NCBI GenBank assembly: GCA_014695345.1
Contig: JACJOC010000067.1
Span: 1 to 52,510, forward strand
DNA: 52,510 bases
DNA from: Cyanobacteria bacterium FACHB-471
GTDB taxonomy: Bacteria; Cyanobacteriota; Cyanobacteriia; Elainellales; Elainellaceae
Direction: 5' to 3'
In this document: one piece after another, positions 17,201-25,069 of the stretch
How positions within the stretch are numbered: the first letter of the stretch is position 1
Layout of the letters: the number at the start of each line of letters is the position of its first letter
Position numbers and translations under genes: made by a program
The notes under the pieces: generated by a model
What the model was told of the DNA's origin: nothing
The model's database searches: none
What the model saw: only the letters and a program-made list of their open reading frames with translations

Positions 17201-17441
17201 CAGGTACTTGGGAAAGCGCGATCAACAATTGTCGTGCCCCCTCAATTGCTTGACGCTGACTAGCAGCCGTAGACTTTGTCAGTCGCAGCAGGCTTTCCTG
17301 GGCGTTTCTAGCCGCGCTCTGTCGTTGAGTATTAGCCGTATGCAGAATTAGCCCTAGTGCTGGAATAACTGCTAGAAGAACGAGCAGAATTAGGCGCAGA
17401 CGGAGGCTAGATAAGCAGGGACGACGGAACCAGGAGTGCAT
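14229..17441 (-). CDS. Membrane hybrid sensor histidine kinase (Cache-HAMP-PAS-PAS-HisKA-HATPase-REC)
   Basis: 1070 residues. A first membrane helix at about 15-33 and a second at about 290-312 bracket a Cache-type extracytoplasmic sensor (VPAIHELD, ADRAYFRLAL, GYPILDESGKVRAIVSAALDL). HAMP follows at about 312-366, then two PAS domains (about 375-500 and 520-640) and the H-box SHELRTP with phospho-acceptor His677. HATPase has GKGITPDFLPHVFDAF and GGLGLGLAIARHL; the C-terminal REC domain has Asp988 in LLLSDIGMPDMDG. The HATPase contains an in-frame insert made by a heptanucleotide repeat, and the HATPase-REC linker another. The signal is probably a small organic ligand, as for other Cache domains. 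It is divergent from its paralogue at 17840. Its C-terminus is 24 bases from the convergent lipid kinase gene. Confidence 0.9.
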   Translation of the reverse strand: MHSWFRRPCLSSLRLRLILLVLLAVIPALGLILHTANTQRQSAARNAQESLLRLTKSTAASQRQAIEGARQLLIALSQVPAIHELDTEACNQLLANLLKQYRSYAGFVVADAAGNLTCSAPATTQSISVADRAYFRLALANRDFAIGEYQVERITGKSTLNFGYPILDESGKVRAIVSAALDLDWMDRLAAEAELPEGSTVTVTDRNGTILVRYPDSQDWVGKSVPNAPITQRILAQREGTTEATSLDGVEQLYAFTTLGNGSHGSFDQDVHIRIGVPRNVAFAEANQLLVENLVGLGCVTVLALTAAWFGGDIFLTRKVQSLVQTAQKLQSGDLSARTELADDTGELGHLARAFDEMAAAIAAREQSIASLNQDLQTLFEVIPIGVLITQDPAFRQVKANPAFAKMLGIIPDANVSYTPADAPPPSYKIIQEGRELTPNEFPLRYAALHNVEIKGTEVDIVRADGSRFSLFGYAKPLLDEQGQVRGSVAAFLDISDRKQAEAEREQLLHQLETSVGQLEAILNNMTEGLVIADPQGNMLTFNPAALALHEYDTVEQVRRHLQELPDTFEVHDLQGNFVSVEQWPIARALNGETFSNYEIQVRRRDTDKTWIGSYSGTPVQDKQGKVILAIVTIRDVTKQHQAQLELARSLTAEQTARANAEAANRIKDEFLAILSHELRTPLNPILGWSKLLRSRSFDAATTDRALETIERNAKLQTQLIEDLLDVSRILQGKLRLDNIPVDLATTIQAAIETVQLAATTKSINLQAVLDPTVGKVSGDPGRLQQVIWNLLSNAVKFTSLGGQVEVRLSLVMGHGSWVKGQQFKTDPQGQRTNYAQITVTDTGKGITPDFLPHVFDAFRQADGAITRQFGGLGLGLAIARHLVELHGGTIAVASPGEEQGSTFTVRLPLLKDEEAGIKDETDPHHPSSFVPHPLKSLRVLLVDDDTDTRTFFTFVLEQAGAEVIAVASAEAALHTLTHTKPDLLLSDIGMPDMDGYALLKQVRSLPPEQGGNIPAIALTAYAGELNQQQALTAGFQQHLAKPVEPEELIKAIAALKILKIGDRTFNRES
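14641..14668. repeat. Heptad repeat in the HATPase-REC linker
   Basis: GGATGAG, GGACGAA, GGATGAA and GGATGAT stand in perfect 7-base register on the plus strand. They encode the His-Pro-Ser-Ser-Phe-Val-Pro-His-Pro linker of the minus-strand kinase. The other kinase carries the same coding-strand heptads at the same place (21161-21188). Confidence 0.85.
14990..15017. repeat. Heptad repeat inside the HATPase domain
   Basis: ATGACCC, GTGACCC, ATGACTA and ATGACAG are four consecutive 7-base units. On the coding strand they add a loop (about SLVMGHGSWVKG) between two conserved parts of the ATPase domain. The paralogue at 17840 has no such insert at this point. Confidence 0.85.
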
Positions 17442-17839
17442 TATGGGCTTGCTCGACTTCCACTGGCTGAACTCAGTCTGCGATCGCTCTCATTCATTTC
17501 AACGATTGCCCTCTCACCATCCCCTCAGGTGACTGTTAGTTCTCGGCGTTCTAACTTTAAGGAGTTTCTAATTTTAAGGAAGAGTAAATTCAGATGGGAG
17601 AATAGTATACCTTTCCCAATCAAGGTTGTGAGAGCCAGTTTAATCTTTCATTAAATTACAGCTTGCCTGACTCTCTGGGTAGAAGACCTTTTCCACTGAA
17701 AAGCAGGAAATTTTCAACAGGGCTTCTGTACGCTGATTGACCTTGTATTGACTTCTCCATAACGTTTATAACTAAAGGGGCGGTTGTAGGACAACTGCAG
17801 GCAGCCTTTGAAAGACTGCTAAACCTGTGATCTATAAAG
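17442..17839. other. Divergent promoter region between the two kinases
   Basis: About 400 bases without a gene separate two divergently transcribed kinase genes, so both promoters must lie here. Two direct repeats stand out: TTCTAACTTTAAGGA at 17549-17563 and TTCTAATTTTAAGGA at 17566-17580, 17 bases apart and differing by one base. They could be a binding site for a regulator. No clear -10/-35 boxes were identified. Confidence 0.4.
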
Positions 17840-20800
17840 ATGAATGCCAACTCCGAGCATATCTTCATTGGTGACAGCGAGATGGTGGCACTCATGCAGT
17901 CCCATTTCGCAAACGCCGAGAGCACCGCTAATGGCTCGTCAGTGTCTATTGAAGCGATCGCAACTTGGTCGCCAAGCTTCAAGACAGCCCTAAATATTTT
18001 GCTTAATGCTTGCTCTCCAATGTTTCTGGTTTGGGGAAGCGATCGCCTGTTGTTTTACAACGATGCCTACTCTTTGCTGTTGCGGGCAAACGACCAGCCC
18101 ATTCTCGTCGGTCAACCCGCCAGCACTAGCTGGAATGAAAATTGGCAGCAAATCCAAGCCGATGTTGAGCAAGTGTTTGCTACAGGGCAACCCCGACGCT
18201 GTGAAAATCAACCCTTTCCGGGCGATCGCTCTGATAGACAGTGCCATTACACCTGGTCTTATAGCCCGCTCTGGAATGAAGCAGGTCAAATAGACGGAGT
18301 ATTTGCCACGGGGTGTAGAGTTTTAGTCGAAGATAGCCTGCCCACCCCCAGCAACTCCACTCCCCAAGACCTGGAAGAAGCGCTATACCGCCGAGAAGAG
18401 CAACTGCGGCTCGTGACCAACGCCGTTCCGGCTTTGATTGCCTACGTGGACAAAGACCATTACTACCGATTTAACAACCAAACCTATGAAGCCTGGGTTG
18501 GGCAACGTCCCTCAGACCTGACGGGCAAGCACGTCCTCGAGGTGTTGGGTGAGGTCGCTTACAAAACTGTGCTTCCTTACATGGAGCAAGCACTCTCAGG
18601 TCAGCGAGTTAGTTTTGAGAGCCAAATTTCTTACCAGACAGGCGGCACTCGTTACGTTAGTGCGGATTATGTTCCTCACGTCAATAGCCAGGGGGCTGTA
18701 GAGGGCTTTTTCAGCCTGGTGAGTGACATTACCGAGCGCAAACGAGTAGAGGAGGCTCTGCGAGAGAGTGAAGCACAAATTCAACTCGCCGTTAAGATCA
18801 GTCGGCTAGGAAGTTGGCGCTATGACCCGGCTACCAACCTGGTTGAACTGGACAAGCGAATGCGTGAAATTTGGGGAGAGCCAGAGGATGTGGTTTCCCT
18901 TCCCCTATCAACTGTCCTGGAACGAATTCACCCTCAGGATCAGGAACGAGTGGTAAGCGCTATCAGCCATGCTCTTTCCCCAAGTTCTTCAGGTGCTTAC
19001 GAAATTGATTATCGGATCTTGGTAGGCGATGGCATTGAGCGGTGGATTTCAGCGAATGGGCAGGTTCAGTTTGACGGAGAGGGAGCATCCCGACAGCCGA
19101 TAGAATTCATTGGCACTGCGATCGACATCACTAATCGCAAGCAAACTGAAATGGCTCTGATTGCTCAAGAACAGCGTTATCGCTACATTTTTGAAGCAGT
19201 CAGCATTTCAATTTGGGAAGAAGATTTTTCTCAAGTCAGAGCGGCGATCGCTCAACTCAAAGCGTCTGGAGTTAAAGATTTTCGACAGTACTTCACCGAC
19301 CATCCGGAGTTTGTCCAACAGGCTATTGCAATGGTGCATCTGCAAGATGTCAATCAGGCAACGCTGCCCCTATTTGGGGCACAAAACAAAGCAGAACTGT
19401 TAGATTCCTTACATCGGATCTTTACACCTGAAACCGAAGCAGTCTTTGTAGAAGAGCTGCTAGCTATTGCGGATGGGAAATCCTCCTACGCCGCTGAAAC
19501 CGTTTTGCAAACTTTGCAGGGCGATCGCTTTCCCGTTTGGTTTACCATCGCTTTCCCGCCTGCCTCGGCAGCCTATGACCGGGTGCTGGTTTCCCTGGTG
19601 GATATTAGCGATCGGGTCTACGCTGAAGCTGCTCTGCGCGAAAGTGAGTCCCGCTTTCGGGGTGTGGTCGAATCCAACATGGTTGGGATTCTCTTTTGGG
19701 ATGCATCGGGCTACATCACCGCTGGCAACGAAATGGCAGTGCAGATGTTGGGCTACAGCCAGGAAGAACTGCAATCAGGACAGGTGCAGTGGCAAAACAT
19801 TACTCCTCTTGAGTTTCACGAAATTGATGCAGCCATGCAGGCACAACTGCTGGCAGATGGCGTATGTCCTCCCTTTGAAAAAGCTTACATCCGCAAAGAT
19901 GGCACTCAGGTGCCCATCCTAATTGGCGGAGCCTTGTTGCCCGGTTATAGCGATCGCGGCGTTGCTTACTTCATCAATATCGCCGACCGCAAACAGGTCG
20001 AGAATGCTCTGCGTCAAAGCGAAGAACGTTATCGATATTTGGCTGAATCGATTCCCCAACTGGTCTGGACGGCAAACGCCGAAGGAATTTTGTTGGATAT
20101 CAATCAGCGCTGGATGGACTATACGGGGCTAACGCTAGAGCAGGCTCAAACTGAAGGATGGCAAGCGGTCATTCATCCTGACGATATAGCTGAACTCACC
20201 CACGATTGGGCAGCCGCACAACAGAACGACACCCAGTATCAGGCAGAAGGGCGAATGCGACGAGCCGATGGAGTCTATCGCTGGCATTTGCATCAGGCGG
20301 TGCCGTTGAAAGATGCTCAGGGCAAAATTCTCAAATGGTTTGGCACTGCAACTGATATTGAAGAGCAGAAACAATTGCAGCAAGAACGGGAATATCTCCT
20401 GCAGCGAGAACAAGCAGCCCGTGCCGAAGCAGAATCCGCCAACCGCGTTAAAGATGAGTTTCTGGCAGTGCTGTCCCATGAGTTGCGATCGCCCCTCAAC
20501 CCCATTCTCGGTTGGTCGAGACTGCTGCAAGATGGCAAGCTCGATGAGACAAAAGCCAAACACGCTCTAGCAACGATCGAACGCAATGCCAAACTGCAAG
20601 CAGAACTAATCGAAGATTTGCTCGATGTTTCTCGAATTTTGCGCGGCAAGCTCAGTCTGGCAGTTAGCCCAGTCAATTTAGCAGCCACCATTCGAGCGGC
20701 GATCGAAACTGTGCGTCTCGCCGCAGAAGCTAAATCCATTCGCATAGAGCCAGATCTGGCTCCCAACACTCAAGCCGCAGGTGATGCAACACGTTTGCAG

Positions 20801-21595
20801 CAAGTGATGTGGAACCTCCTCTCCAATGCCGTCAAATTCACGCCTCCAGGCGGACTAGTGAAAGTGAGACTAGAGCAAGTTGAGAGCGATAGAGAGGCTC
20901 AAATTACCATTACCGACACGGGCAAAGGAATTGACCCCAGCTTCCTTCCCTATATCTTTGACTACTTTCGGCAGGCAGATAGTGCAACTACGCGGCAGTT
21001 TGGCGGGTTAGGACTGGGATTGGCGATCGTGCGGCACCTGGTTGAACTGCATGGTGGCACCATTCAAGCCGAAAGCAAAGGGGAAGGACTAGGAGCTACT
21101 TTTATCGTTAGGCTACCGCTTTTAAAGGACGAGAATGGAGGGATGAATGAAACCGATCCCCTTCATCCCTCATCCTTCATCCCTCATCCCCTAGCCCACG
21201 TTTGCGTTTTGCTAGTAGATGATGATACCGATACCCGTGAACTTGTTGAGTTTCTGCTAGAACAGGCTGGTGCAAAGGTGACAGCCGTCACGACCGCAGG
21301 AGAAGCACTGTCAATATTGAAGCGTTCGCCACCCGATGTCTTGTTGAGCGACATTGGTATGCCAGATATGGATGGCTATATGCTGATGCGCCAGGTGCGA
21401 ACATTACCTCCAGAGCAAGGTGGACAGGTCAAGGCGATCGCCCTCACTGCTTATGCAGGTGATTTCAACCAGCAACAGGCGCTAGCCGCAGGATTTCAAC
21501 AGCACATGTCCAAACCAATTGACCCCGAAATGTTAGTCAAGGCGATCGCAGCCCTCACTGGAACTTTACCGAATCGATATCATCAGGATAGGTAA
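17840..21595 (+). CDS. Soluble multi-PAS hybrid histidine kinase
   Basis: 1251 residues with no membrane helix. The N-terminal ~170 residues form a PAS/GAF-like sensor (LLNACSPMFLVWGSDRLLFYNDAY). At least five PAS units follow: about 180-305, 310-430, 440-600 (atypical, VSISIWEEDFSQ), 605-720 and 725-850, several ending in DI(T/S)ERK or ADRK-type PAC motifs. HisKA has SHELRSP with His880. HATPase has GKGIDPSFLPYIFDYF and GGLGLGLAIVRHL; REC has Asp1171 in LLSDIGMPDMDG. It is clearly a paralogue of the divergent kinase at 14229-17441, sharing kinase, linker and REC but not the sensor. Many PAS units suggest redox, light or ligand sensing in the cytoplasm. Confidence 0.9.
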   Translation: MNANSEHIFIGDSEMVALMQSHFANAESTANGSSVSIEAIATWSPSFKTALNILLNACSPMFLVWGSDRLLFYNDAYSLLLRANDQPILVGQPASTSWNENWQQIQADVEQVFATGQPRRCENQPFPGDRSDRQCHYTWSYSPLWNEAGQIDGVFATGCRVLVEDSLPTPSNSTPQDLEEALYRREEQLRLVTNAVPALIAYVDKDHYYRFNNQTYEAWVGQRPSDLTGKHVLEVLGEVAYKTVLPYMEQALSGQRVSFESQISYQTGGTRYVSADYVPHVNSQGAVEGFFSLVSDITERKRVEEALRESEAQIQLAVKISRLGSWRYDPATNLVELDKRMREIWGEPEDVVSLPLSTVLERIHPQDQERVVSAISHALSPSSSGAYEIDYRILVGDGIERWISANGQVQFDGEGASRQPIEFIGTAIDITNRKQTEMALIAQEQRYRYIFEAVSISIWEEDFSQVRAAIAQLKASGVKDFRQYFTDHPEFVQQAIAMVHLQDVNQATLPLFGAQNKAELLDSLHRIFTPETEAVFVEELLAIADGKSSYAAETVLQTLQGDRFPVWFTIAFPPASAAYDRVLVSLVDISDRVYAEAALRESESRFRGVVESNMVGILFWDASGYITAGNEMAVQMLGYSQEELQSGQVQWQNITPLEFHEIDAAMQAQLLADGVCPPFEKAYIRKDGTQVPILIGGALLPGYSDRGVAYFINIADRKQVENALRQSEERYRYLAESIPQLVWTANAEGILLDINQRWMDYTGLTLEQAQTEGWQAVIHPDDIAELTHDWAAAQQNDTQYQAEGRMRRADGVYRWHLHQAVPLKDAQGKILKWFGTATDIEEQKQLQQEREYLLQREQAARAEAESANRVKDEFLAVLSHELRSPLNPILGWSRLLQDGKLDETKAKHALATIERNAKLQAELIEDLLDVSRILRGKLSLAVSPVNLAATIRAAIETVRLAAEAKSIRIEPDLAPNTQAAGDATRLQQVMWNLLSNAVKFTPPGGLVKVRLEQVESDREAQITITDTGKGIDPSFLPYIFDYFRQADSATTRQFGGLGLGLAIVRHLVELHGGTIQAESKGEGLGATFIVRLPLLKDENGGMNETDPLHPSSFIPHPLAHVCVLLVDDDTDTRELVEFLLEQAGAKVTAVTTAGEALSILKRSPPDVLLSDIGMPDMDGYMLMRQVRTLPPEQGGQVKAIALTAYAGDFNQQQALAAGFQQHMSKPIDPEMLVKAIAALTGTLPNRYHQDR
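21161..21188. repeat. Heptad repeat in the HATPase-REC linker of the second kinase
   Basis: CTTCATC, CCTCATC, CTTCATC and CCTCATC are four consecutive 7-base units that encode the His-Pro-Ser-Ser-Phe-Ile-Pro-His-Pro linker. On coding strands this is the same repeat type and position as in the paralogous kinase. Confidence 0.85.
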
Positions 21596-21630
21596 GGGAA
21601 AACACTAATTTGCAGTTCGCTGCACGGGTC

Positions 21631-22200
21631 ATGCGTTTAAATTCGTTGATTACAAAACTGTCGCTGATTTTAGGAATTGGCGTTTCTGTGCCGCTATGGG
21701 CAACAGGAGCGATGGCCGCCGAACAGGTTGTCCTTAAATACAGCGTTTTGAGACAGTCGGTTTCTGTCGCTGAACTGACCACGCTAGCCGAAACGGGAGA
21801 AACGTCGCGATCGCTGCGTCGCTATTTGCGGCTAGCAGGCAAACAGCCTGAAGAAGTGCGCCAGACCTTAACCGAAGAAGCACAAGTAAACGTGGTTTTG
21901 GTCGATCGCGGGTTGAACAATCCAATCGGCGATACTGTGCTTGACCAAGTGGGTGAAGCCATTTATCCGCCATCCGGTGAAGCTAGCCGCGAGGCATTGC
22001 GATCGGCTCTGGTCCTTTCAGCCAGTGATGACGACCGGATTAGCTTAATCGAAGTGATTCAAAACTACCCGACTGATGAGGTGGTGGTTGATGGCGATCG
22101 CCTCGTTGCAGCCTATGGTCAGCTTCAAGCGATTCAAGAACGCTTTGGCGGACTTCTGGAAGGTGGGCTAGAAGGCGTGTTCGATAATATTCAGTTTTGA
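21631..22200 (+). CDS. Secreted stand-alone DUF1400 protein
   Basis: 189 residues from the ATG at 21631 (a TTG at 21610 would add 7). The signal peptide runs from MRLNSLITKL through GVSVPLWATGAMA, cut before AEQ. The mature part (VVLKYSVLRQSVSVAELTTLAETG ... VNVVLVDRGLNNPIGDTVLDQVGEAIYPPSG ... RISLIEVIQNYPTDEVVVDG) is the DUF1400 domain. In cyanobacteria this domain usually precedes an alpha/beta-hydrolase; here no hydrolase part follows and the gene ends normally. The function of the domain is unknown. A hairpin terminator follows. Confidence 0.8.
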   Translation: MRLNSLITKLSLILGIGVSVPLWATGAMAAEQVVLKYSVLRQSVSVAELTTLAETGETSRSLRRYLRLAGKQPEEVRQTLTEEAQVNVVLVDRGLNNPIGDTVLDQVGEAIYPPSGEASREALRSALVLSASDDDRISLIEVIQNYPTDEVVVDGDRLVAAYGQLQAIQERFGGLLEGGLEGVFDNIQF

Positions 22201-22217
22201 GAAGCTTGAGAAGATCA

Positions 22218-22255
22218 AAAGCTCTGCCTCCTGAAAGTACAAGAAGCAGAGCTTT
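22218..22255 (+). terminator. Hairpin after the DUF1400 gene
   Basis: AAAGCTCTGC at 22218-22227 pairs perfectly with GCAGAGCTTT at 22246-22255. It lies 17 bases after the stop codon at 22200. The loop is 18 nt and there is only a short T/A tail. Confidence 0.5.
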
Positions 22256-22379
22256 ATAAACAATATTTGTAACAGACTGGAGACAATACAGTCTGTATCT
22301 GAAGCTGCACAGCCTGGAGCGTAAATGGGCACACTCCAAACTATGCAGCTCTAAAGGGAATTGGGATAAGGTCGGAACC

Positions 22380-22580
22380 TCAATAAGCCAAAGTCTCTAA
22401 AGTTTCGCGCAAGTATCGACGCACAAGCTGATCTTGGCTGAGTGGCGGATGCCGCTCGTCGCTACGCTCAGTTTGCCAGCGCTTGAACCCAGAACTGGAG
22501 GCGATCGCCCGCTTTAAGCTATCCCAGACCTGTTCATCTCCAGGGGACTGTATACCAGAAGGGAAAGAAGTAATAGCCAT
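22380..22580 (-). CDS. Small conserved cyanobacterial protein
   Basis: 66 residues, soluble. The core LKRAIASSSGFKRWQ and the end VRRYLRETLETLAY resemble a short family found across cyanobacteria with no known function. The middle holds an Arg/Glu-rich stretch (TERSDERHPPLSQ) that may be a local insertion, as the DNA there reads like a GTCGCTACGCTC-type repeat. The gene lies 120 bases downstream of the membrane protein gene on the same strand and may belong to its transcript. Confidence 0.7.
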   Translation of the reverse strand: MAITSFPSGIQSPGDEQVWDSLKRAIASSSGFKRWQTERSDERHPPLSQDQLVRRYLRETLETLAY

Positions 22581-22699
22581 AGAAGTTTCAGGAATGGTGC
22601 AAGGATTTAGGGGAAATGAAATTTCTCCTAATCACAGCATAGCGTAGTCAATCTATTTGACTGTGTTGAGCTACACGGTTGGGCAAATTAGTGCAAAAT

Positions 22700-23818
22700 T
22701 CATGAATGAGGAGGCTCAGATGTCGATTCTGCAGGAGCGCCTGGTTCAGTATCTGGCTGAGCATCGGGTTGACCGTCGGGCTGAATGTCTTGCGATTCCC
22801 ACGCCAGCATTTCTTCTATCACTTCCTCTGCTGCCTGTTCTTCAATCACCCAAGTGGCTTCAGCCTCCGGAGTTGCCTCAGGTGCGATCGCCTCTTCAAC
22901 ATCTGAAAGCTCAGCCGCAGTAACCGTTTCTGCCTCTGTTGGATCAGGGAATGGCTGACCGACTGGAGTCGTCTCCGCCTCTGAAGGTGATGCTTCCAAT
23001 TCCAGATCAGGGATTGGTGCAGCTTCCGCTTCGACGGTGACGGTTTCATCTAGAACCACTTGGGTTTCCGCTGGTTGAGTTTCTGCAACTTCGGCTGTGG
23101 CAGTTTCTTCGCCTGTAGGAACTACTGCTGCGATGGTTGCCGCATCTGAAGCGATCGCCTCTACAACAGGTGTTTTCTCTGTCTCCGCAGCCGCTTCAGG
23201 CTTAGCAACGGCTACGGGCTGGGGAGGAGGGGCAATCGCAGGCAAAATCTGCTTGACGCGCAGCCCCAAGACGGTAAAATCTTGCCCAACTCGCTCTAAG
23301 GGATAGGGTTCCGCAGCGGCAAACTTAGCTTCACCCGCTAACAGCACCCGCACAACGCTCAAGGGAACTTGCAAAAACAGATTGCAGCCCAGAAAAGCGC
23401 TCGCTGCCACCAGCAACCCGACCAGCCGCCCCGAAAAGGGGGTTACTTCCGTCGCAAGCGGGGCAAGTTTGTAGAGTTGCCAGAGGATGATTGTCAGAAG
23501 GATTGGGGCGATCACAGTCAACACCCGCACTTCTTGAGACTTGAAGAAACGCAGCATTCGCCGCTCTTCATCAGTGAGTTGGGCAGGCTGAATGGCGATC
23601 GCCAGTAAACTAAAAATGTAAAAGGGGCGCTGCCACTGCATCCAAAAAATGGGTGCAATTCCCACCACGGCAACAAATCCTAGCTCCAGCACCGCAGGCA
23701 GGAGAGGATCACCCGCCGCTAGTCCTAACAAACAAATTTCCAAAAAAATCGGTAGCGCAGCAATACCCGCCAGGTGAATCCACAGGTAAGGATCAGACCA
23801 AAAAGAACGCATACCCAA
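22700..23818 (-). CDS. Low-complexity-tail membrane protein
   Basis: 372 residues. The N-terminal 170 residues (RSFWSDPYLWIHLAGIAALPIFLEICLLGLA onward) carry about four membrane helices, the last two after a conserved cytoplasmic loop (LTDEERRMLRFFKSQEVRVLTVIAPILL). From about residue 205 the protein is a Glu/Ala/Val/Pro-rich low-complexity tail, which explains the shadow frames on the other strand. This two-part layout is typical of a conserved cyanobacterial family of unknown function. The start could also be the Met two codons later. It is 60 bases downstream of the M23 peptidase gene in the same direction. Confidence 0.8.
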   Translation of the reverse strand: MGMRSFWSDPYLWIHLAGIAALPIFLEICLLGLAAGDPLLPAVLELGFVAVVGIAPIFWMQWQRPFYIFSLLAIAIQPAQLTDEERRMLRFFKSQEVRVLTVIAPILLTIILWQLYKLAPLATEVTPFSGRLVGLLVAASAFLGCNLFLQVPLSVVRVLLAGEAKFAAAEPYPLERVGQDFTVLGLRVKQILPAIAPPPQPVAVAKPEAAAETEKTPVVEAIASDAATIAAVVPTGEETATAEVAETQPAETQVVLDETVTVEAEAAPIPDLELEASPSEAETTPVGQPFPDPTEAETVTAAELSDVEEAIAPEATPEAEATWVIEEQAAEEVIEEMLAWESQDIQPDGQPDAQPDTEPGAPAESTSEPPHS

Positions 23819-23878
23819 TCTGCATCAGAGGCAACACTGTCATAGTAATCGGGAATGGGGATCGTAGATCAATCAGGT

Positions 23879-24712
23879 CTACTGAACCCGATTAGAAGCC
23901 GCAGTTTGCTGTTCTGAATACATAGCCCGCAGCACCAGCGCCGGATCAACCCAGTTATCGTTATATTTCAGTCCCCAGTGCAGGTGAGGTCCGGTCGTCC
24001 GTCCCGTCATGCCAACCCGACCAATGCGCGCCCCAGCCAGCACTTCTCGCCCTTCCCAAATCTGCAAACCGCCTTCTCGGTCAATCATGTAGCGCCCCTG
24101 GCTATTGGACTCAACATGTCCCTGCATGTGGCAGTAGATGTGCAGCCAGCTTCCAGACTCCACCACGACCGAAGTGCCACAGTTACTGTCGTCCGTCACT
24201 TCAACGACGGTACCTGACCACCAGTTGCGAATGTAGCTGCCAGAGGGGGCCGCCATGTCTAAGCCGTAGTGAAATTCCTGGCTGTAGCCACCCATTGGAG
24301 ACGAGCGATAGCCAAATGGAGACGTGTACTCCTGAAATCCTTCTAGCGGAAAGGAAGCCCCTTGCCACTGGTTTACTGCCATCTCACTGGGATCAATTTG
24401 AGCGACTTCCTGTGGATTCACCGCCTCAGCACCCGCATCGATCGCCAAAGTTTCCCTTTCTGATTCAGATGAAGCAGCATCCGCATCCGGTTTTGCCTCT
24501 GCATCGGTACGCACCTCTGCGTCGAGGGGAGGATCGACCGCCACATCTGGAGCAGCCTCTCGAACCAGATCTGAAAGACCATTGCCAGGTACATGGCTGA
24601 GATCGAGCGCCCCGCCAATTTCCTGGTGCGTTTCTAGAACAACCAGCGCTGTCAGACCCAGCCCAAACAACAGCAGCAATTTCCCAAACCGAACAGAATT
24701 CTTTTGCATCAT
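23879..24712 (-). CDS. M23-family metallopeptidase, membrane anchored
   Basis: 277 residues. An N-terminal anchor (LLLLFGLGLTALVVL, about 12-27) is followed by an acidic linker of about 90 residues. The C-terminal LytM/M23 domain (about 125-260) has the zinc ligands in HYGLDMAAPSG (His and Asp) and GPHLHWGL (second His pair); other typical elements are YTSPFGYRSSPMGG and GRVGMTGRTTG. Such enzymes cut peptidoglycan cross-bridges in the periplasm during growth or division, or regulate amidases. It is the first gene of a run with the low-complexity-tail protein and the small protein. Confidence 0.88.
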   Translation of the reverse strand: MMQKNSVRFGKLLLLFGLGLTALVVLETHQEIGGALDLSHVPGNGLSDLVREAAPDVAVDPPLDAEVRTDAEAKPDADAASSESERETLAIDAGAEAVNPQEVAQIDPSEMAVNQWQGASFPLEGFQEYTSPFGYRSSPMGGYSQEFHYGLDMAAPSGSYIRNWWSGTVVEVTDDSNCGTSVVVESGSWLHIYCHMQGHVESNSQGRYMIDREGGLQIWEGREVLAGARIGRVGMTGRTTGPHLHWGLKYNDNWVDPALVLRAMYSEQQTAASNRVQ

Positions 24713-25069
24713 TAACAGCGCGACTTCTTGTGATTCCTCAGGAGTAAATGACTAAGAACGGGGGATCAAGTAACACTTCTTACTGGTTTACACAAACGCG
24801 GCGTTTGATAAAAGTCCTTGCATTGATCAGGACATCTGCCAAATACCTCGTCTTTATGAAATCTCGAACCTAACTTATGTTCCTAGACGCGCAAGCTAAC
24901 TTTGCTGCTGTGCCGGGTGAAGAAAAATATTCAAGTCTAAAGATACTAGATTAATTGCAGAAATGTGTGGCTGTTAAAAAAATTCCTGGTTCTCCATTAA
25001 TTCTCTACATCGCCCGCTTTTGTGGAAACGGGATACCTTATAGGAGTGTAGCGTTAACAAAACTTCACG
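24713..25069. other. Divergent intergenic region
   Basis: About 360 bases between the M23 peptidase (minus) and the aldo/keto reductase (plus), so both promoters should lie here. The only structure seen is the short inverted repeat AACGC/GCGTT near 24794-24804. No gene and no clear promoter box were found. Confidence 0.35.

Noticed and set aside
20135-20769. Minus-strand frames of 142 and 150 residues within the second hybrid kinase
   Set aside because: They overlap the HisKA and HATPase coding region, which is clearly real, and show no motif.
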